From contig NW_024609857.1 of assembly GCF_016920785.2 (NCBI RefSeq), positions 74,026,252 through 74,090,251 on the forward strand: a stretch of 64,000 nt of DNA, given 5' to 3'. This document shows positions 56,501 to 60,705 of this stretch, piece after piece. How positions within the stretch are numbered: the first letter of the stretch is position 1; every line of letters begins with the position of its first letter. The notes beneath the pieces were generated by a model, which did not search any database, was not told the DNA's origin, and saw only the letters and a program-made list of their open reading frames with translations. This DNA comes from Ixodes scapularis. Taxonomy: Eukaryota; Arthropoda; Arachnida; Ixodida; Ixodidae. Made by a program: the position numbers and the translations under genes.

Positions 56501-56839
56501 GAGCGCCGGCATGAAGGACGAAGACCATCGCCACTTTCTTTGCCCCTCCCCCAGGTGGCCCTGCTGCTCTATTTTGCCCGCTGCATGGTGTACTGGATGT
56601 GGGGGCGGCGCATCGACCCTGACAACGCAGCCATCCCTTACCTGACCGCCCTGGGGGACTTGCTGGGAATTGCCCTTCTCGCCCTCTCCTTCTGGTTTCT
56701 GGACAGCCTTGGGGACGCCAGCGTCACAGCCTCGGGATCTCCGCCCATGCATGGGGAGCCCCTCTCCTCTGCGGCCCCCTCCGCCGGCTACTCCTACCTC
56801 TCGACGGCTGTGGTCCCCACCCCGCTTCCTCTGGACTAG
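14500..56839 (+). CDS. SLC41A1: SLC41-family (MgtE-type) Mg2+ transporter, 11 coding exons
   Basis: This gene encodes a polytopic membrane protein of solute carrier family 41, which moves Mg2+ across the plasma membrane. Coding exons are 14500-14570, 19331-19565, 25397-25669, 27987-28100, 31320-31464, 34052-34198, 40649-40793, 43064-43137, 45782-45916, 55662-55810 and 56555-56839. All introns are GT-AG and all phases agree, giving 1773 nt and 590 residues, similar to vertebrate SLC41A1/A2. Residues 1-140 are a hydrophilic N-terminus with an acidic EEEE run at 131-134. Two MgtE repeats follow, about 145-335 and 370-540. Each carries a GN-L motif (GNLEMTLAARLST at 194-206, GGNLVAIQSCKLST at 404-417) and a DN-A-P...LGDL motif (298-311 and 519-532) whose Asp residues correspond to the ion path in MgtE. 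A Cys-containing loop (C436, C440, C444) and a Ser/Pro-rich tail are also present. Family assignment is very sure; the choice of A1 over A2 or A3 is not. Confidence 0.93.
15179..16337. mobile_element. hAT-like element, CAGGGGTG ends, copy 1
   Basis: Left end CAGGGGTGAAAC; right end GTTCCACCCCCG, an imperfect inverted match. Just inside the left end is a TGCGCCA-type array (15200-15315) and just inside the right end a CTGCTCC-type array (16225-16315). The same arrangement occurs at 53152-54553. No transposase is seen. Confidence 0.5.
16970..17249. repeat. 56-bp tandem repeat, five units
   Basis: Units start near 16970, 17027, 17083, 17138 and 17195. Each begins ACACCAATTCAG-like, contains CCGCTAAATTT(A)GC(A/G)GG(G/A)AAA, an internal dyad, and ends near a CACGT or TGACGT. 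The last two units carry GTCACGTGAC. A half-unit precedes the array. Confidence 0.8.
17382..17405. repeat. (AAAT)n microsatellite
   Basis: Six consecutive AAAT-type units follow a C-run. A TTTA-type run of similar length lies at 18211-18229. Confidence 0.85.
18100..18456. mobile_element. hAT-type MITE with perfect 8-bp target duplication
   Basis: CAGTGGTTCCAA at the left and TTGAAAACCACTG at the right form a hAT-like terminal inverted repeat. The element is flanked on both sides by the identical octamer ATATAGGG (18092-18099 and 18457-18464). It is 357 bp with no coding capacity. A diverged relative lies at 34255-34608. Confidence 0.8.
18555..18655 (-). mobile_element. MITE fragment, ACTTGTCCGG family
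   Basis: On the minus strand this reads AAGCGCCCACCT ... GGCACTTGTCCGGTC, matching the interior of the MITEs at 22484-22640 and 52957-53139. The outer ends are decayed. Confidence 0.5.
19331..19565 (+). CDS. SLC41A1: SLC41 coding exon 2, hydrophilic N-terminal region
   Basis: The acceptor is ACCATTTCAG and the donor is CTGCAG followed by GTGTGC. It encodes residues 25-102 in phase 0 at the 3' end. The sequence is Ser/Gly/Leu-rich and ends in an acidic LLLEENELQ. It is strongly GC-rich against AT-rich flanks, and the frame stays open through the whole exon. No membrane segment is present, which fits the cytosolic N-terminus of SLC41 proteins. Confidence 0.85.
20178..21128. mobile_element. pogo-like non-autonomous element (951 bp)
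   Basis: Left end CAGTATAACCCCGTTGATACGG; right end CGTATCAATGAGGTTCTACTG, its inverted match, each flanked by TA. CAGT ends with a TA duplication are typical of Tc1/mariner-pogo (Tigger) elements. No transposase remains. Confidence 0.7.
22484..22640 (+). mobile_element. MITE, ACTTGTCCGG family, right end decayed
   Basis: Begins TACCGTAAAATACCATTCAAG and contains GGGCACTTGTCCGGTTATC and GGGCGCTTAATGTGG, all shared with the better-preserved copy at 52957-53139. Confidence 0.6.
22761..22934. mobile_element. pogo-like MITE (174 bp)
   Basis: CAGTTGAACCTCGATTTAGCG at the left and GTTAAATTGAGGTTCAACTG at the right form an excellent inverted repeat, each flanked by TA. Confidence 0.8.
23715..23730. 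repeat. (CATG)n microsatellite
   Basis: Four to five CATG units directly follow a T-run and a short T/A stretch. Confidence 0.6.
23745..23870. repeat. small hairpin MITE, copy 2
   Basis: TTCAGGGGAAGCTGCTCCCACC ... CTCTCCAGCGTTCTCT ... AAAAGGGGTGGGACC matches the organisation of 2246-2365, with self-complementary arms. Confidence 0.4.
24937..25350. repeat. ~57-bp tandem repeat next to the exon 3 acceptor
   Basis: About five units carry the dyad AGCAGACGTCTGCT, then CTTTGCAAAG and GAGCAGACATCATTGAAA. They fall near 24937, 24981, 25194, 25249 and 25308. Units two and three are separated by about 155 bp that includes a short TCCAGCTGG repeat (25080-25150). The array ends 46 bp before the exon 3 acceptor. 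Confidence 0.75.
25397..25669 (+). CDS. SLC41A1: SLC41 coding exon 3, start of the first MgtE repeat
   Basis: The acceptor is CCTTCCACGCAG and the donor is CTCAAG followed by GTTAGC. It encodes residues 103-193. After an acidic run (131-134) comes the first membrane segment, FIPFLTAGFGTVGAGLVLDV, followed by the highly conserved ELFILVPALLGLK. These are diagnostic of SLC41. Confidence 0.96.
25670..27986 (+). other. SLC41 intron 3
   Basis: A 2317-nt intron (GTTAGC...ACGCAG). A SINE-like T-arm (GCGGGGTTCAAACCCCG, 26100-26117) and a TTAA-ended element (26702-27314) are visible. The remainder shows no gene. Confidence 0.75.
26702..27314. mobile_element. TTAA-ended non-autonomous element, copy 1
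   Basis: Bounded by TTAATGGGGGGGACACG and GTGTCTCCCCTTAA, an inverted repeat with TTAA at both ends. Interior sequence (ACCTTTTCTTTAGCAT in the minus sense) is shared with 44174-44997. The TTAA ends would fit a piggyBac-type relative, but no transposase is present. Confidence 0.55.
27987..28100 (+). CDS. SLC41A1: SLC41 coding exon 4, GNLEMTLA signature
   Basis: The acceptor is CCGACGCAG and the donor is ATTCAG followed by GTCGGT. It encodes residues 194-231, beginning GNLEMTLAARLSTQANLG. This continues the PALLGLK motif of exon 3 with no gap, as in other SLC41 proteins. It ends in GNMALIQ. Confidence 0.96.
28622..29336. mobile_element. hAT-like element, CAGGGTGTCTA ends
   Basis: Left end CAGGGTGTCTAGTGACCGGG; right end ATTGCTAGACACCCTG. 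CCGGGAA / TCAGGGAA repeats lie inside both ends. It is 715 bp with no transposase frame. Confidence 0.65.
29985..30541. mobile_element. TIR element carrying the E-box minisatellite
   Basis: TTGGAGCGCAGCTCTTGAGG at the left is mirrored by CTAAGAGCTGCGCTCTAA at the right, a terminal inverted repeat of about 16 bp. The interior is a G-rich lead, the CACGTG minisatellite, then ACGGCGACGGCGACGCCG. It has no coding capacity. Confidence 0.6.
30086..30480. repeat. CACGTG minisatellite (GTCACGTGACC array)
   Basis: About 395 bp of 17-20-bp units of the form GGGGTCACGTGACCTYGG. By eye there are about 18 CACGTG cores, of which about 12 are the full palindrome GTCACGTGAC, plus one CACATG variant. Three units are extended to TGACCTTGAGATGACCTTGG. 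A G-run of about 14 interrupts the first units. Confidence 0.9.
31320..31464 (+). CDS. SLC41A1: SLC41 coding exon 5, membrane segments
   Basis: The acceptor is TGGTTCCAG and the donor is CTTCTCG followed by GTGAGC (phase 1). It encodes residues 232-279 and the first base of Gly280. It opens CQATVVAFLASLFAVLMGY, where vertebrate proteins have a VQATVV-type sequence, and closes ASVASLLLG. Both are membrane helices. Confidence 0.95.
31654..32385. mobile_element. pogo-like element, CAGTCGCCGACCG ends (732 bp)
   Basis: CAGTCGCCGACCGATTATTCG at the left is matched by CGAAAAATCGGTCGGCGACTG at the right, each flanked by TA. The interior is non-coding. Confidence 0.8.
32523..33382. mobile_element. 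TIR element, TACCGTATTTGCAC family (860 bp)
   Basis: The left end TACCATATTTGCAC ... CGAATATAACACGAG is mirrored by CTCGCGTTATATTCGTGCAA and ATACGGTA at the right. A TTGGC-type minisatellite sits at 33003-33050. No transposase is seen. Confidence 0.65.
34052..34198 (+). CDS. SLC41A1: SLC41 coding exon 6, first PDN...LGDL motif
   Basis: The acceptor is TGTGTGCAG and the donor is ACCATGG followed by GTGAGC. It encodes residues 281-328, including NPDNIATPIAASLGDLTTLA (296-315). This is the most conserved stretch of the first MgtE repeat; Asp310 matches the Mg2+-coordinating pore aspartate of bacterial MgtE. Confidence 0.96.
34255..34608. mobile_element. diverged hAT MITE
   Basis: GGGGATCCCTTCTGGATCGG ... 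GGGTCTGCAGACCTCCATTT followed by GAGAACGGCTGA parallels the structure of 18100-18456 (CGGACCCCTTGTGGATCAGC ... CATTTGAAAACCACTG). The ends have decayed. Confidence 0.5.
34625..34836 (+). mobile_element. tRNA-derived SINE (Ruka-like), full copy
   Basis: A B-box-like GCGGGTTAGAATCCCAGCC (34651-34669) is followed by the body CCAGGTGGTCGAAATTATTC and ends TTTGGCACAAAAAAACCC. The same body recurs at 45050-45206 and 56400-56500. It resembles hard-tick tRNA-derived SINEs. Confidence 0.75.
35290..36330 (+). mobile_element. LINE 3' half with RT C-terminus
   Basis: The frame 35369-36049 reads KILGVYFTESLSWNEHVDYI, then LLYYSLIYTHYVYCHLVWG and LLTQKTVLRIIANVPF. These are the post-catalytic blocks of CR1/Jockey-type reverse transcriptase. 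A frameshift separates it from upstream coding sequence near 35360-35415. The 3' UTR ends in AAATAAAATACATTATTATT. It is 5' truncated and inactive. Confidence 0.8.
36499..37674. mobile_element. TIR element, CCGAGAG/ATAGGGGTGGGC family, copy B
   Basis: TACCATAATATCCCGAGAGG at the left is mirrored by GGGGCATCTTTTGGAATATT and ACGGTA at the right. The interior shares CAAAAATAGGGGTGGGC with copy A (8222-8564). It contains a 25-G homopolymer at 36567-36591. Confidence 0.65.
38570..38969 (+). mobile_element. 5'-truncated LINE 3' end with poly(A)
   Basis: The frame 38596-38835 contains NVYGRRLVEFNGELIWNDIP, the last coding block of CR1/Jockey-type LINEs, followed by a short 3' UTR with AATAAATAAAT and a 20-A tail (38950-38969). 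This is a typical dead-on-arrival retrotransposed copy. Confidence 0.8.
39696..39871. mobile_element. GTTCACAC-type MITE (176 bp)
   Basis: AGGCCGGTTCACACTGTTAC...CAACTACGA is mirrored by TCGTAGTCGGTTGCAACAGT...GAACCAGCCTTA, arms of about 33 bp. It belongs with 46071-46229. Confidence 0.8.
40226..40332. repeat. foldback hairpin, ~50-bp arms
   Basis: GGTAACAGCACAATAAATAA and CTCGCACACTCGGACCACAC pair with GTGTGGTTTGAGTGTATGAG and TTATCTTTTACACTGTTACC around a short loop (CAACA region). The arms are imperfect, so it is pre-miRNA-like in size, but a decayed MITE is the simpler reading. Confidence 0.6.
40649..40793 (+). CDS. SLC41A1: SLC41 coding exon 7, linker between MgtE repeats
   Basis: The acceptor is GGCGTTGCAG and the donor is TTTCGAG followed by GTGGGG, a weak donor past the GT. 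It encodes the end of Asp329 and residues 330-376: a membrane segment (LVVCVFLAFIPLWVYL), the short basic loop SRRNPYTKDVL, and GWVPVICAMGIS, which begins the second repeat. Confidence 0.93.
41172..41826. mobile_element. TIR element related to the TACCGTATTTACTCGC family
   Basis: TATTGTATTTACTTGCAGATAG at the left is mirrored by GTTCATTATGCGAATAAATATGA at the right. CTTGGCTTGACTTGGCCTGG (41618-41638) resembles the TTGGC minisatellite inside 32523-33382. Confidence 0.5.
42551..42725. mobile_element. MITE with ~60-bp inverted repeats
   Basis: AGTTTGTGCCGCTCCCCTTT...GAGCGG...GGCGCCGG is mirrored by CCGGCGCC...CCTCAGAGAGGGGCG...GGCACAAACT. Arms make up most of the element. Overlapping open frames here are produced by the repeat and are not genes. 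Confidence 0.85.
43064..43137 (+). CDS. SLC41A1: SLC41 coding exon 8 (74-nt micro-exon)
   Basis: The acceptor follows a long T/C tract ending CTTCCAG and the donor is AATG followed by GTAAGC. It encodes the end of Ser377, residues 378-401 and the first base of Gly402, reading VGGCILDAAV...GLAVFQPVING. At only 74 nt it is easy for gene finders to miss. Both phases fit exons 7 and 9. Confidence 0.93.
43486..43577. repeat. ~55-bp tandem duplication
   Basis: GTTGCACTGTAGTCATCTATCA is repeated as GTTGCACTATAGTCATCTATCA, with similar flanking GAACTGTGAAAAACT / GAACCGTGAAAACCTT. Confidence 0.75.
44174..44997. mobile_element. TTAA-ended element, copy 2, with nested insertion
   Basis: Bounded by TTAAGAGGGGACACTACC and GGATAGTGTCCCCCCTTAA, a clear inverted repeat. 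It relates to 26702-27314. A pogo-like MITE (44262-44439) is inserted inside it, so this element is the older of the two. Confidence 0.65.
44262..44439. mobile_element. pogo-like MITE (178 bp), nested
   Basis: CAGTAAAACCTCGTTATAAC at the left and GTTATAACGAGGTTTTACTG at the right are exact inverted copies, each flanked by TA. This is a textbook Tigger/pogo-type end. Confidence 0.85.
45050..45206 (+). mobile_element. SINE (Ruka-like), body only
   Basis: Contains ACCGAGCTTTCGGTTGCACG, CCCCAGGTAGTCTAATTAAT, GGGGCGTGCCAGATGCCC and GGTTTGGCACGTAAAGCCCC, matching the body of the copy at 34625-34836. The tRNA-like head is not evident. Confidence 0.75.
45782..45916 (+). CDS. SLC41A1: SLC41 coding exon 9, GGNLVAIQ motif and Cys loop
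   Basis: The acceptor is AATCTCGCAG and the donor is GGGAAAA followed by GTTAGT. It encodes residues 403-446 and the first base of Thr447. VGGNLVAIQSCKLSTFLAQR is the second-repeat counterpart of the exon 4 motif. The loop SCINPCSAFC (435-444) matches the position of the Cys-containing loop in vertebrate SLC41A1. Confidence 0.95.
46071..46229. mobile_element. GTTCACAC-type MITE (159 bp)
   Basis: TTAAGGCTCGTTCACACAG at the left is mirrored by CTCTGTGAACGAGCCTTTAA at the right. It is related to 39696-39871 and to a partial left end at 56950-56970. Confidence 0.8.
46602..47754. mobile_element. element with ~150-bp terminal inverted repeats (1.15 kb)
   Basis: CCATAGAGTTATTCTAATGA at 46602 is mirrored by the end at 47754. 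Both arms contain GCTAGAGGTTCAA(G/C)TGGCGC, CAAATTGAAGCAGACAGCAA and GCATTTCTATGGGAAAA. The interior has no transposase. Confidence 0.8.
47788..48962. mobile_element. pogo-like element (1175 bp)
   Basis: CAGTGTAGACCGCATATAACG at the left matches, inverted, CGTTGTAAGTGGTCTATACTG at the right, each flanked by TA. The interior is CpG-rich and contains short self-similar TATAAGCGGT motifs; open frames here (48165-48847) have no recognised domain. Confidence 0.75.
48973..49011. mobile_element. fragment with pogo-like end
   Basis: TA followed by CAGTTAACCCTCAATAATTC has the CAGT...CTC form of the pogo-like family but no matching right end is visible. It abuts, and probably truncates, the mariner remnant. 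Confidence 0.35.
49233..49356 (-). mobile_element. 124-bp hairpin element inside mariner
   Basis: Flanked by identical 11-bp copies TGTTCCTTGGT (49222-49232 and 49357-49367). Removing the insert and one copy restores the mariner frame TPETKEQSKQWTSP. The insert holds a perfect dyad GTGAGAGTTCATGTT...AACATGAACTCTCAC (49257-49290) and, in the minus sense, CAAAGCGCTA and the tail CACCAACTCGCCCAGTTATC. Confidence 0.8.
49528..52423. mobile_element. hAT-like element (2.9 kb) inserted in mariner
   Basis: TAGGGTGACCACC at the left and GGTGGTCACCCTA at the right form the terminal inverted repeat, with GCGGGACA-type repeats just inside each end. It is flanked by GCGCCGAT (49520-49527) and GCGCCGAC (52424-52431), an 8-bp target duplication with one mismatch, typical of hAT (P elements also make 8 bp). 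Removing the element and one octamer restores the mariner frame KLSAQWVPRLL. A possible decayed THAP-like frame lies at 50295-50537; no clear transposase is present. Confidence 0.8.
49735..49870 (-). repeat. hairpin element, second copy
   Basis: It contains GGGCAGAAGGCCGAAACA / TGTTTCGGCCTTCTGCCC as an almost loopless palindrome (about 49817-49854). In the minus sense AGCGCTTTCAACCATGG and the tail ACCAACTAGCCCAACAAC resemble the element at 49233-49356. Confidence 0.55.
52957..53139. mobile_element. MITE, ACTTGTCCGG family, best-preserved copy (183 bp)
   Basis: TACCGTAAAATACCGGGCAAG at the left is mirrored by GCACGGTATTTTACGGTA at the right. The interior carries GGGCACTTGTCCGGTCATC. It sits directly against the mariner 5' end, apparently inserted at the TA. 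Confidence 0.85.
53152..54553. mobile_element. hAT-like element, CAGGGGTG ends, copy 2 (1.4 kb)
   Basis: CAGGGGTGTGACATCTG at the left is mirrored by CTTGTCTCACCCCTG at the right. Inside the left end is an imperfect (T)GCGCCA array and inside the right end a CTGCTCCAAAA array (54370-54540), as in copy 1. It contains the large palindrome at 53578-53714. A 128-codon open frame near the left (53185-53571) has no recognised domain. Confidence 0.65.
53578..53714 (+). repeat. near-perfect 66-bp-arm palindrome with hairpin-family tail
   Basis: The left arm starts TAGGTATAAGGTTTAAAAGC and runs to GACAAGGACAA; the right arm is its reverse complement with only about two mismatches, around a GGCGCTT loop. 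Directly after it is ACCATGGACCAACTAGCCCA (53717-53736), the tail shared with the elements at 49233-49356 and 49735-49870. Confidence 0.85.
55662..55810 (+). CDS. SLC41A1: SLC41 coding exon 10, membrane segments of the second repeat
   Basis: The acceptor is GCGTGTACAG and the donor is CTTCCAG followed by GTGGGT. It encodes the end of Thr447 and residues 448-496, with LLMLMVLPGHVIFVYTIRLL and then PIFLACYLTASLFQ. The PGH-IF-YT sequence is typical of SLC41. Confidence 0.95.
55811..56554 (+). other. SLC41 intron 10
   Basis: The shortest intron, 744 nt (GTGGGT...CCCCAG). Retention would end the protein about 21 residues into the intron. A GTTCACGGACAT tandem (56028-56052) and the SINE body at 56400-56500 lie inside. 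Confidence 0.8.
56400..56500 (+). mobile_element. SINE (Ruka-like) body just upstream of exon 11
   Basis: CCTGAGTGGTCGAAATTAAT, GGCGGGGCGTGCCAAACACC and GGTTCGGCACGTAAAACCG match the body of the other two SINE copies. It ends about 55 bp before the exon 11 acceptor, so it may overlap the branch-point region. Confidence 0.75.
56555..56839 (+). CDS. SLC41A1: SLC41 terminal coding exon 11
   Basis: The acceptor is CCCTCCCCCAG. It encodes residues 497-590 and ends with TAG at 56837-56839. VYWMWGRRIDPDN-AIPYLTALGDLLG (about 508-534) is the second PDN...LGDL motif, with Asp531 the counterpart of Asp310. The last helix is followed by a roughly 50-residue Ser/Pro/Ala-rich cytosolic tail with no recognisable domain. 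Confidence 0.96.
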   Translation: MALLLYFARCMVYWMWGRRIDPDNAAIPYLTALGDLLGIALLALSFWFLDSLGDASVTASGSPPMHGEPLSSAAPSAGYSYLSTAVVPTPLPLD

Positions 56840-59800
56840 GCCAACACTGAAGACGGGGGCTGCGCCTTCTCCCCCGACCCTCCAAACGTCGTCACTAGCA
56901 GATCAGCGCGGCACCGCCCAGCTCGCAACGGCGTCGCCTTTGGCACACCTTAAAGCCTGTTCACACAGGAATGTCATCTTACATTACGTCACAAGTCAAC
57001 AAAACATCCGTGCCTTGAGCGTCGCGTGCGAGGCCACTTCTTGAACTGGTTGCCACGCTTCGTACAAAGCACAGATGTCCCGGCGACTCTCAACGTAAGC
57101 GGATGTAACGTAACGTGAGCAAACGGTACTGTTCGAATTGGACTTTTCGGCATCTCGAAACGACCGCGACTCTGGCACGCGACGACGCCTAGGCGGGCGC
57201 TCTTGCGGCTTTGCAGCGATTCTTGTTGGGCGTCGGCGCGTTCGCCGCTTGCGGCGGGTCGGGGATTGACGGGCAACATGTCTCGCTCGGGCCCCGTCTT
57301 CTAGGCATTAACGACTACGCTCTGTCTTTCCCACACGTTCAGCACAGACATCGTCTGCATTTTGACGTGCTTACGGTCGGTGCCGCCCGTTCTCGGTGGT
57401 AGGGTGCCGTGCCGAGTGGGCGCCTGTGCCACTTGCGTCTCGTTTGTTTTTGTTTGTTGCACGTGCAGCCCCAATCCTGCTTAAGCTCGTTGCCAATCGT
57501 TGCGACCGCGGTAGACTCCCGCGAACGAAGATTGGGGTTGTCTCATTGGCATCTTGCACGGTTTCAATGATGCAACCCAAAAATGCCACTTCGTGCCGAC
57601 AAAACGGTTGTCTGGCGGCATATTTACATGTACGACAGGGCTGTGCTAGGTTTGAGGAGTATACAGGAGAGATGCGAAGTATGGGAATCAATCTGGAAGT
57701 GTATGTCGACAGACGGCGGTTGATTGTCTGCACCCGGCTCGTTTGCGGCCACATCTGTTACGCCGAGGTACGTCATCTGTTTAGTTTTCCCCGGTTTCCC
57801 CAGCGTCTTCCAGCTTTGTCAGGGTTTCCTTCTAGCTTTCCCGTCTTTCGGCAACACTCCTCAAGCACCGGTCCTTGGGCTTCTAAGCTTTTGCTAGTTT
57901 TCTTAATGCCCGAGGTGGAAATATATATTTTATGTTGTTTTAAGGTTCTCTTTACCTAATAGCTGTTCTCTCAAATTAATATGTGGTCCCTTTTTACAGA
58001 TTTCTGATTCTGCCAGATAGTTAATTTAGAAAAATAGTTTCACTTTTCCATTGCATTATTTTGTCTTTTTACTCATTTTGCATTTTGTAAATTTTTCATT
58101 TGCATCTGTAGAAAGGGTCGTTTCATACGACAATTTCACTTCGCCGTTTTCTTTTTCTTTTTAGGGCGTACAATGTAACGGAGAAGGGTTGGTTACGATG
58201 TAATGTCGTATCTGTGGTGATGGGAACGTGAGTACAGTTCAGCGTCGCTTTCCGATGGGGCTGCATATTTTTTTTTATTTTTTTTTTAAGATGCGAGGTT
58301 TGGTTTTTGAAGTTTACTTGTTCCGTTGGCTGACCCAAATTACAATGCACTTGCGTACCCACTTGGCACCGGCTGTTGGAGCATTTAGATACTGGTCACC
58401 CCTGTTGAATATTGTAAAACGGTGGTGAGCTTTGTTAACGATTCCAACCACATAAATTACGACCCCGCGTACTTCCCAAATGATTAGTTACGAACCAAAG
58501 ATTTCCCCATATTGTAAACTTTACCCACTCAACTCCTGCCTAGAGTGTGTCGATTCGAAATGTCTCCTGGTGATCACAGGCCCAGTGATTTAAAACTGTG
58601 GCCGTGCATCACACTTTTGTGGCTGCATATGTCATTCACCATATTTATGCCATCCATTTACACGATCGATTGCGAAAAACAGAAGAGGCTGCAATGACGG
58701 CCTTCCATTTGTTCATTCGTTTCGTTCTGCAGTTGCTCGGAAAGCATTGACAGGTATGCTTTACACGTCCGTCTGAGGGTTTCAAAGTGGGCTAATGGGA
58801 CCCGAGAAATGCGTGAATGTCCCGTACGTATCAGCCACAGTTGTGTCCAGCGGTGCTTTCACTCAGTCTAGTGGACTTCAGAAACTTGAACTCTAGGAGA
58901 GTCACTAGCCTGCGACACGCAACGGAAAAGTCCAATGATGCATCATGGGTGGCCCCACGTCAGAAGATTTTTGCCGCGCTTGCAATGCCAGGCTCGTATT
59001 TTTTCCCCGTTATAGAAGCCTGGCAGCAGCGCTTTTGTGTCGTCAACCACCGCGACACCAGTCTTTCAGCTGTACAGCCTGGGTCTGCGTTATGAGTCCT
59101 TTTTCTCGATGGTCGTACGTGTATGTGTGCATGTTTTTCCGCATGCTTTTTTTCTCGCATGCTTTCGGTGTTGTGGGGCATTTGTCTTCTAGACTGTCTC
59201 TAGGGTGGCGTGTGTCAGAACTGTGAGTCATTTGTTTGCTTACCTGCCCTCGAAACAAAGAAGACTAAATTACAATGTGGGAAACATGTTTATTCCGGCC
59301 GTTGCAGCCGCAAAGACATCTAGCCAACGCCGGATCTGTCTTTCGTCTTTCTGCGTGGGACGTGTCGTGTTTAAACGTGCGTTTCTAGGGAAGTGCCTCA
59401 GGTTCTAGGTTTGAGCTTCTAATGCCTTGTGGAGGTCTGTGCATGGACATAAACGTAGTACTGTTGTTGGGGCAGCCCGAGACACGCCCGGGAAACAACT
59501 TTCCGCCAATCTCGCTTTGCGAGGCATTGACGTCTTTCCAAGCGTCGGTTAAAGATTCGAAGCAAGGTTGACGGTACGCCAACTCGGCTTTGATCCTCGT
59601 TTGGCAACAACTGTTATTGCAGCAGGACAGAAAGGAATAAGGCAGGTGTGATCCTGGACGTGTTTGTCTTAGGACTTTGGGAGGGCAACACTTCCGGCCC
59701 CCAGTTCCGCGCAGCTTTACGAATAAAAAAACTATTTTACTTAGCCTAGGGAAAGGGACTCGTGGACCGTAGGTCTCGAAGTGGTTCTCCACGCAATCTC

Positions 59801-60705
59801 TTCGAAGTGCGACAAATGGCCCGAGACACCCCTCGTTGTTAGGGTGGTCCCAAGTCAGCAGAGTCTCGGTGAATCTAATAGTAGCCTGCTACAATCCCTG
59901 TTGAAAGTCTGCATTTTTCTTTTTCTATTATTTATGCGGGGCATAAGTTTATTTTTTTTCTAGTTTGTGCTCCCACATGCTTTGGGCCTGTGCGACCCCC
60001 TCTGAAGCCGACTTTTGTTGAGGTCTTTGCAGTTGCCATCATGAGCCTCCATGCAACAGCTTTGTTTTCACTTTCCCGTCGTCCCCGACGCTCCTGCCAG
60101 CTGTTGTGCGGCACATGGCTGTGAGAGGAGGGTCTAGTCAAGCAATACAGACACCGGGCAAATATTTCGGGAGTTCACAGCTTGTGCATCCTTCTTGTCA
60201 CTGTTTTCGTACCTTTACACCTTCTTTGTTATTTATTGAACACTTAGTTGTTGCTGCTTTTTATGGCCTCATTCTCTATTGTTTTTATTTCTTGTTTACA
60301 CTTTTCAGGTAATTTTTGGGGCATCCCAAGCAGACTAAGCCTACGGCTGATGAGCATTTTCTTTTTTAGAGGCTTTATAGTTGCTTTTTGCTTTTGCCAC
60401 ATTTCTTACTGGTTTTGGACAATTTGTTGGGATCCTTTTTGTTATTTGGGAGATGTTTTACTTCATTGCTCGACTACAAAAGAAATCTTACTCGATCTCT
60501 GTGTGCCCACAGTCTGCAAACGCAGCCTCGCGAACGAATCAATCGGGTGAGAAAGAAAACCTCAATCCCCTGTGGTCCTCTGGCCACGTCGATGCATAAT
60601 CATGGGCCTTTTGCAGCAGCCTCCTTAGCACGTGGATGTGTAAGGTGTGTTGTTTCTGTGTATTGGCTGGATGGAATCAATAAAAGTTGAGACCTGACGT
60701 AATTC
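56840..60705 (+). other. putative long 3' UTR of the SLC41 gene
   Basis: After the stop codon nearly 4 kb carries almost no recognisable transposon, unlike the introns. This suggests transcribed, constrained sequence. The best poly(A) signal is AATAAA at 60679-60684. A GTTCACACAG-type MITE end at 56952-56970 is the only repeat seen. Longer open frames here (for example 57396-57959) have no recognisable domain. The extent is inferred, not shown. Confidence 0.4.
60679..60684 (+). terminator. candidate poly(A) signal AATAAA
   Basis: A canonical AATAAA hexamer is followed within about 20 bases by a G/T-containing stretch. Further AATAAA hexamers occur at 60852, 60977 and 61447, so the actual cleavage site is uncertain. 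Confidence 0.35.

Noticed and set aside
57396..57959. 187-codon open frame on the + strand after the SLC41 stop
   Set aside because: No recognisable domain, low-complexity Ser/Pro/Phe end, and position within the putative 3' UTR. It looks like a chance frame.
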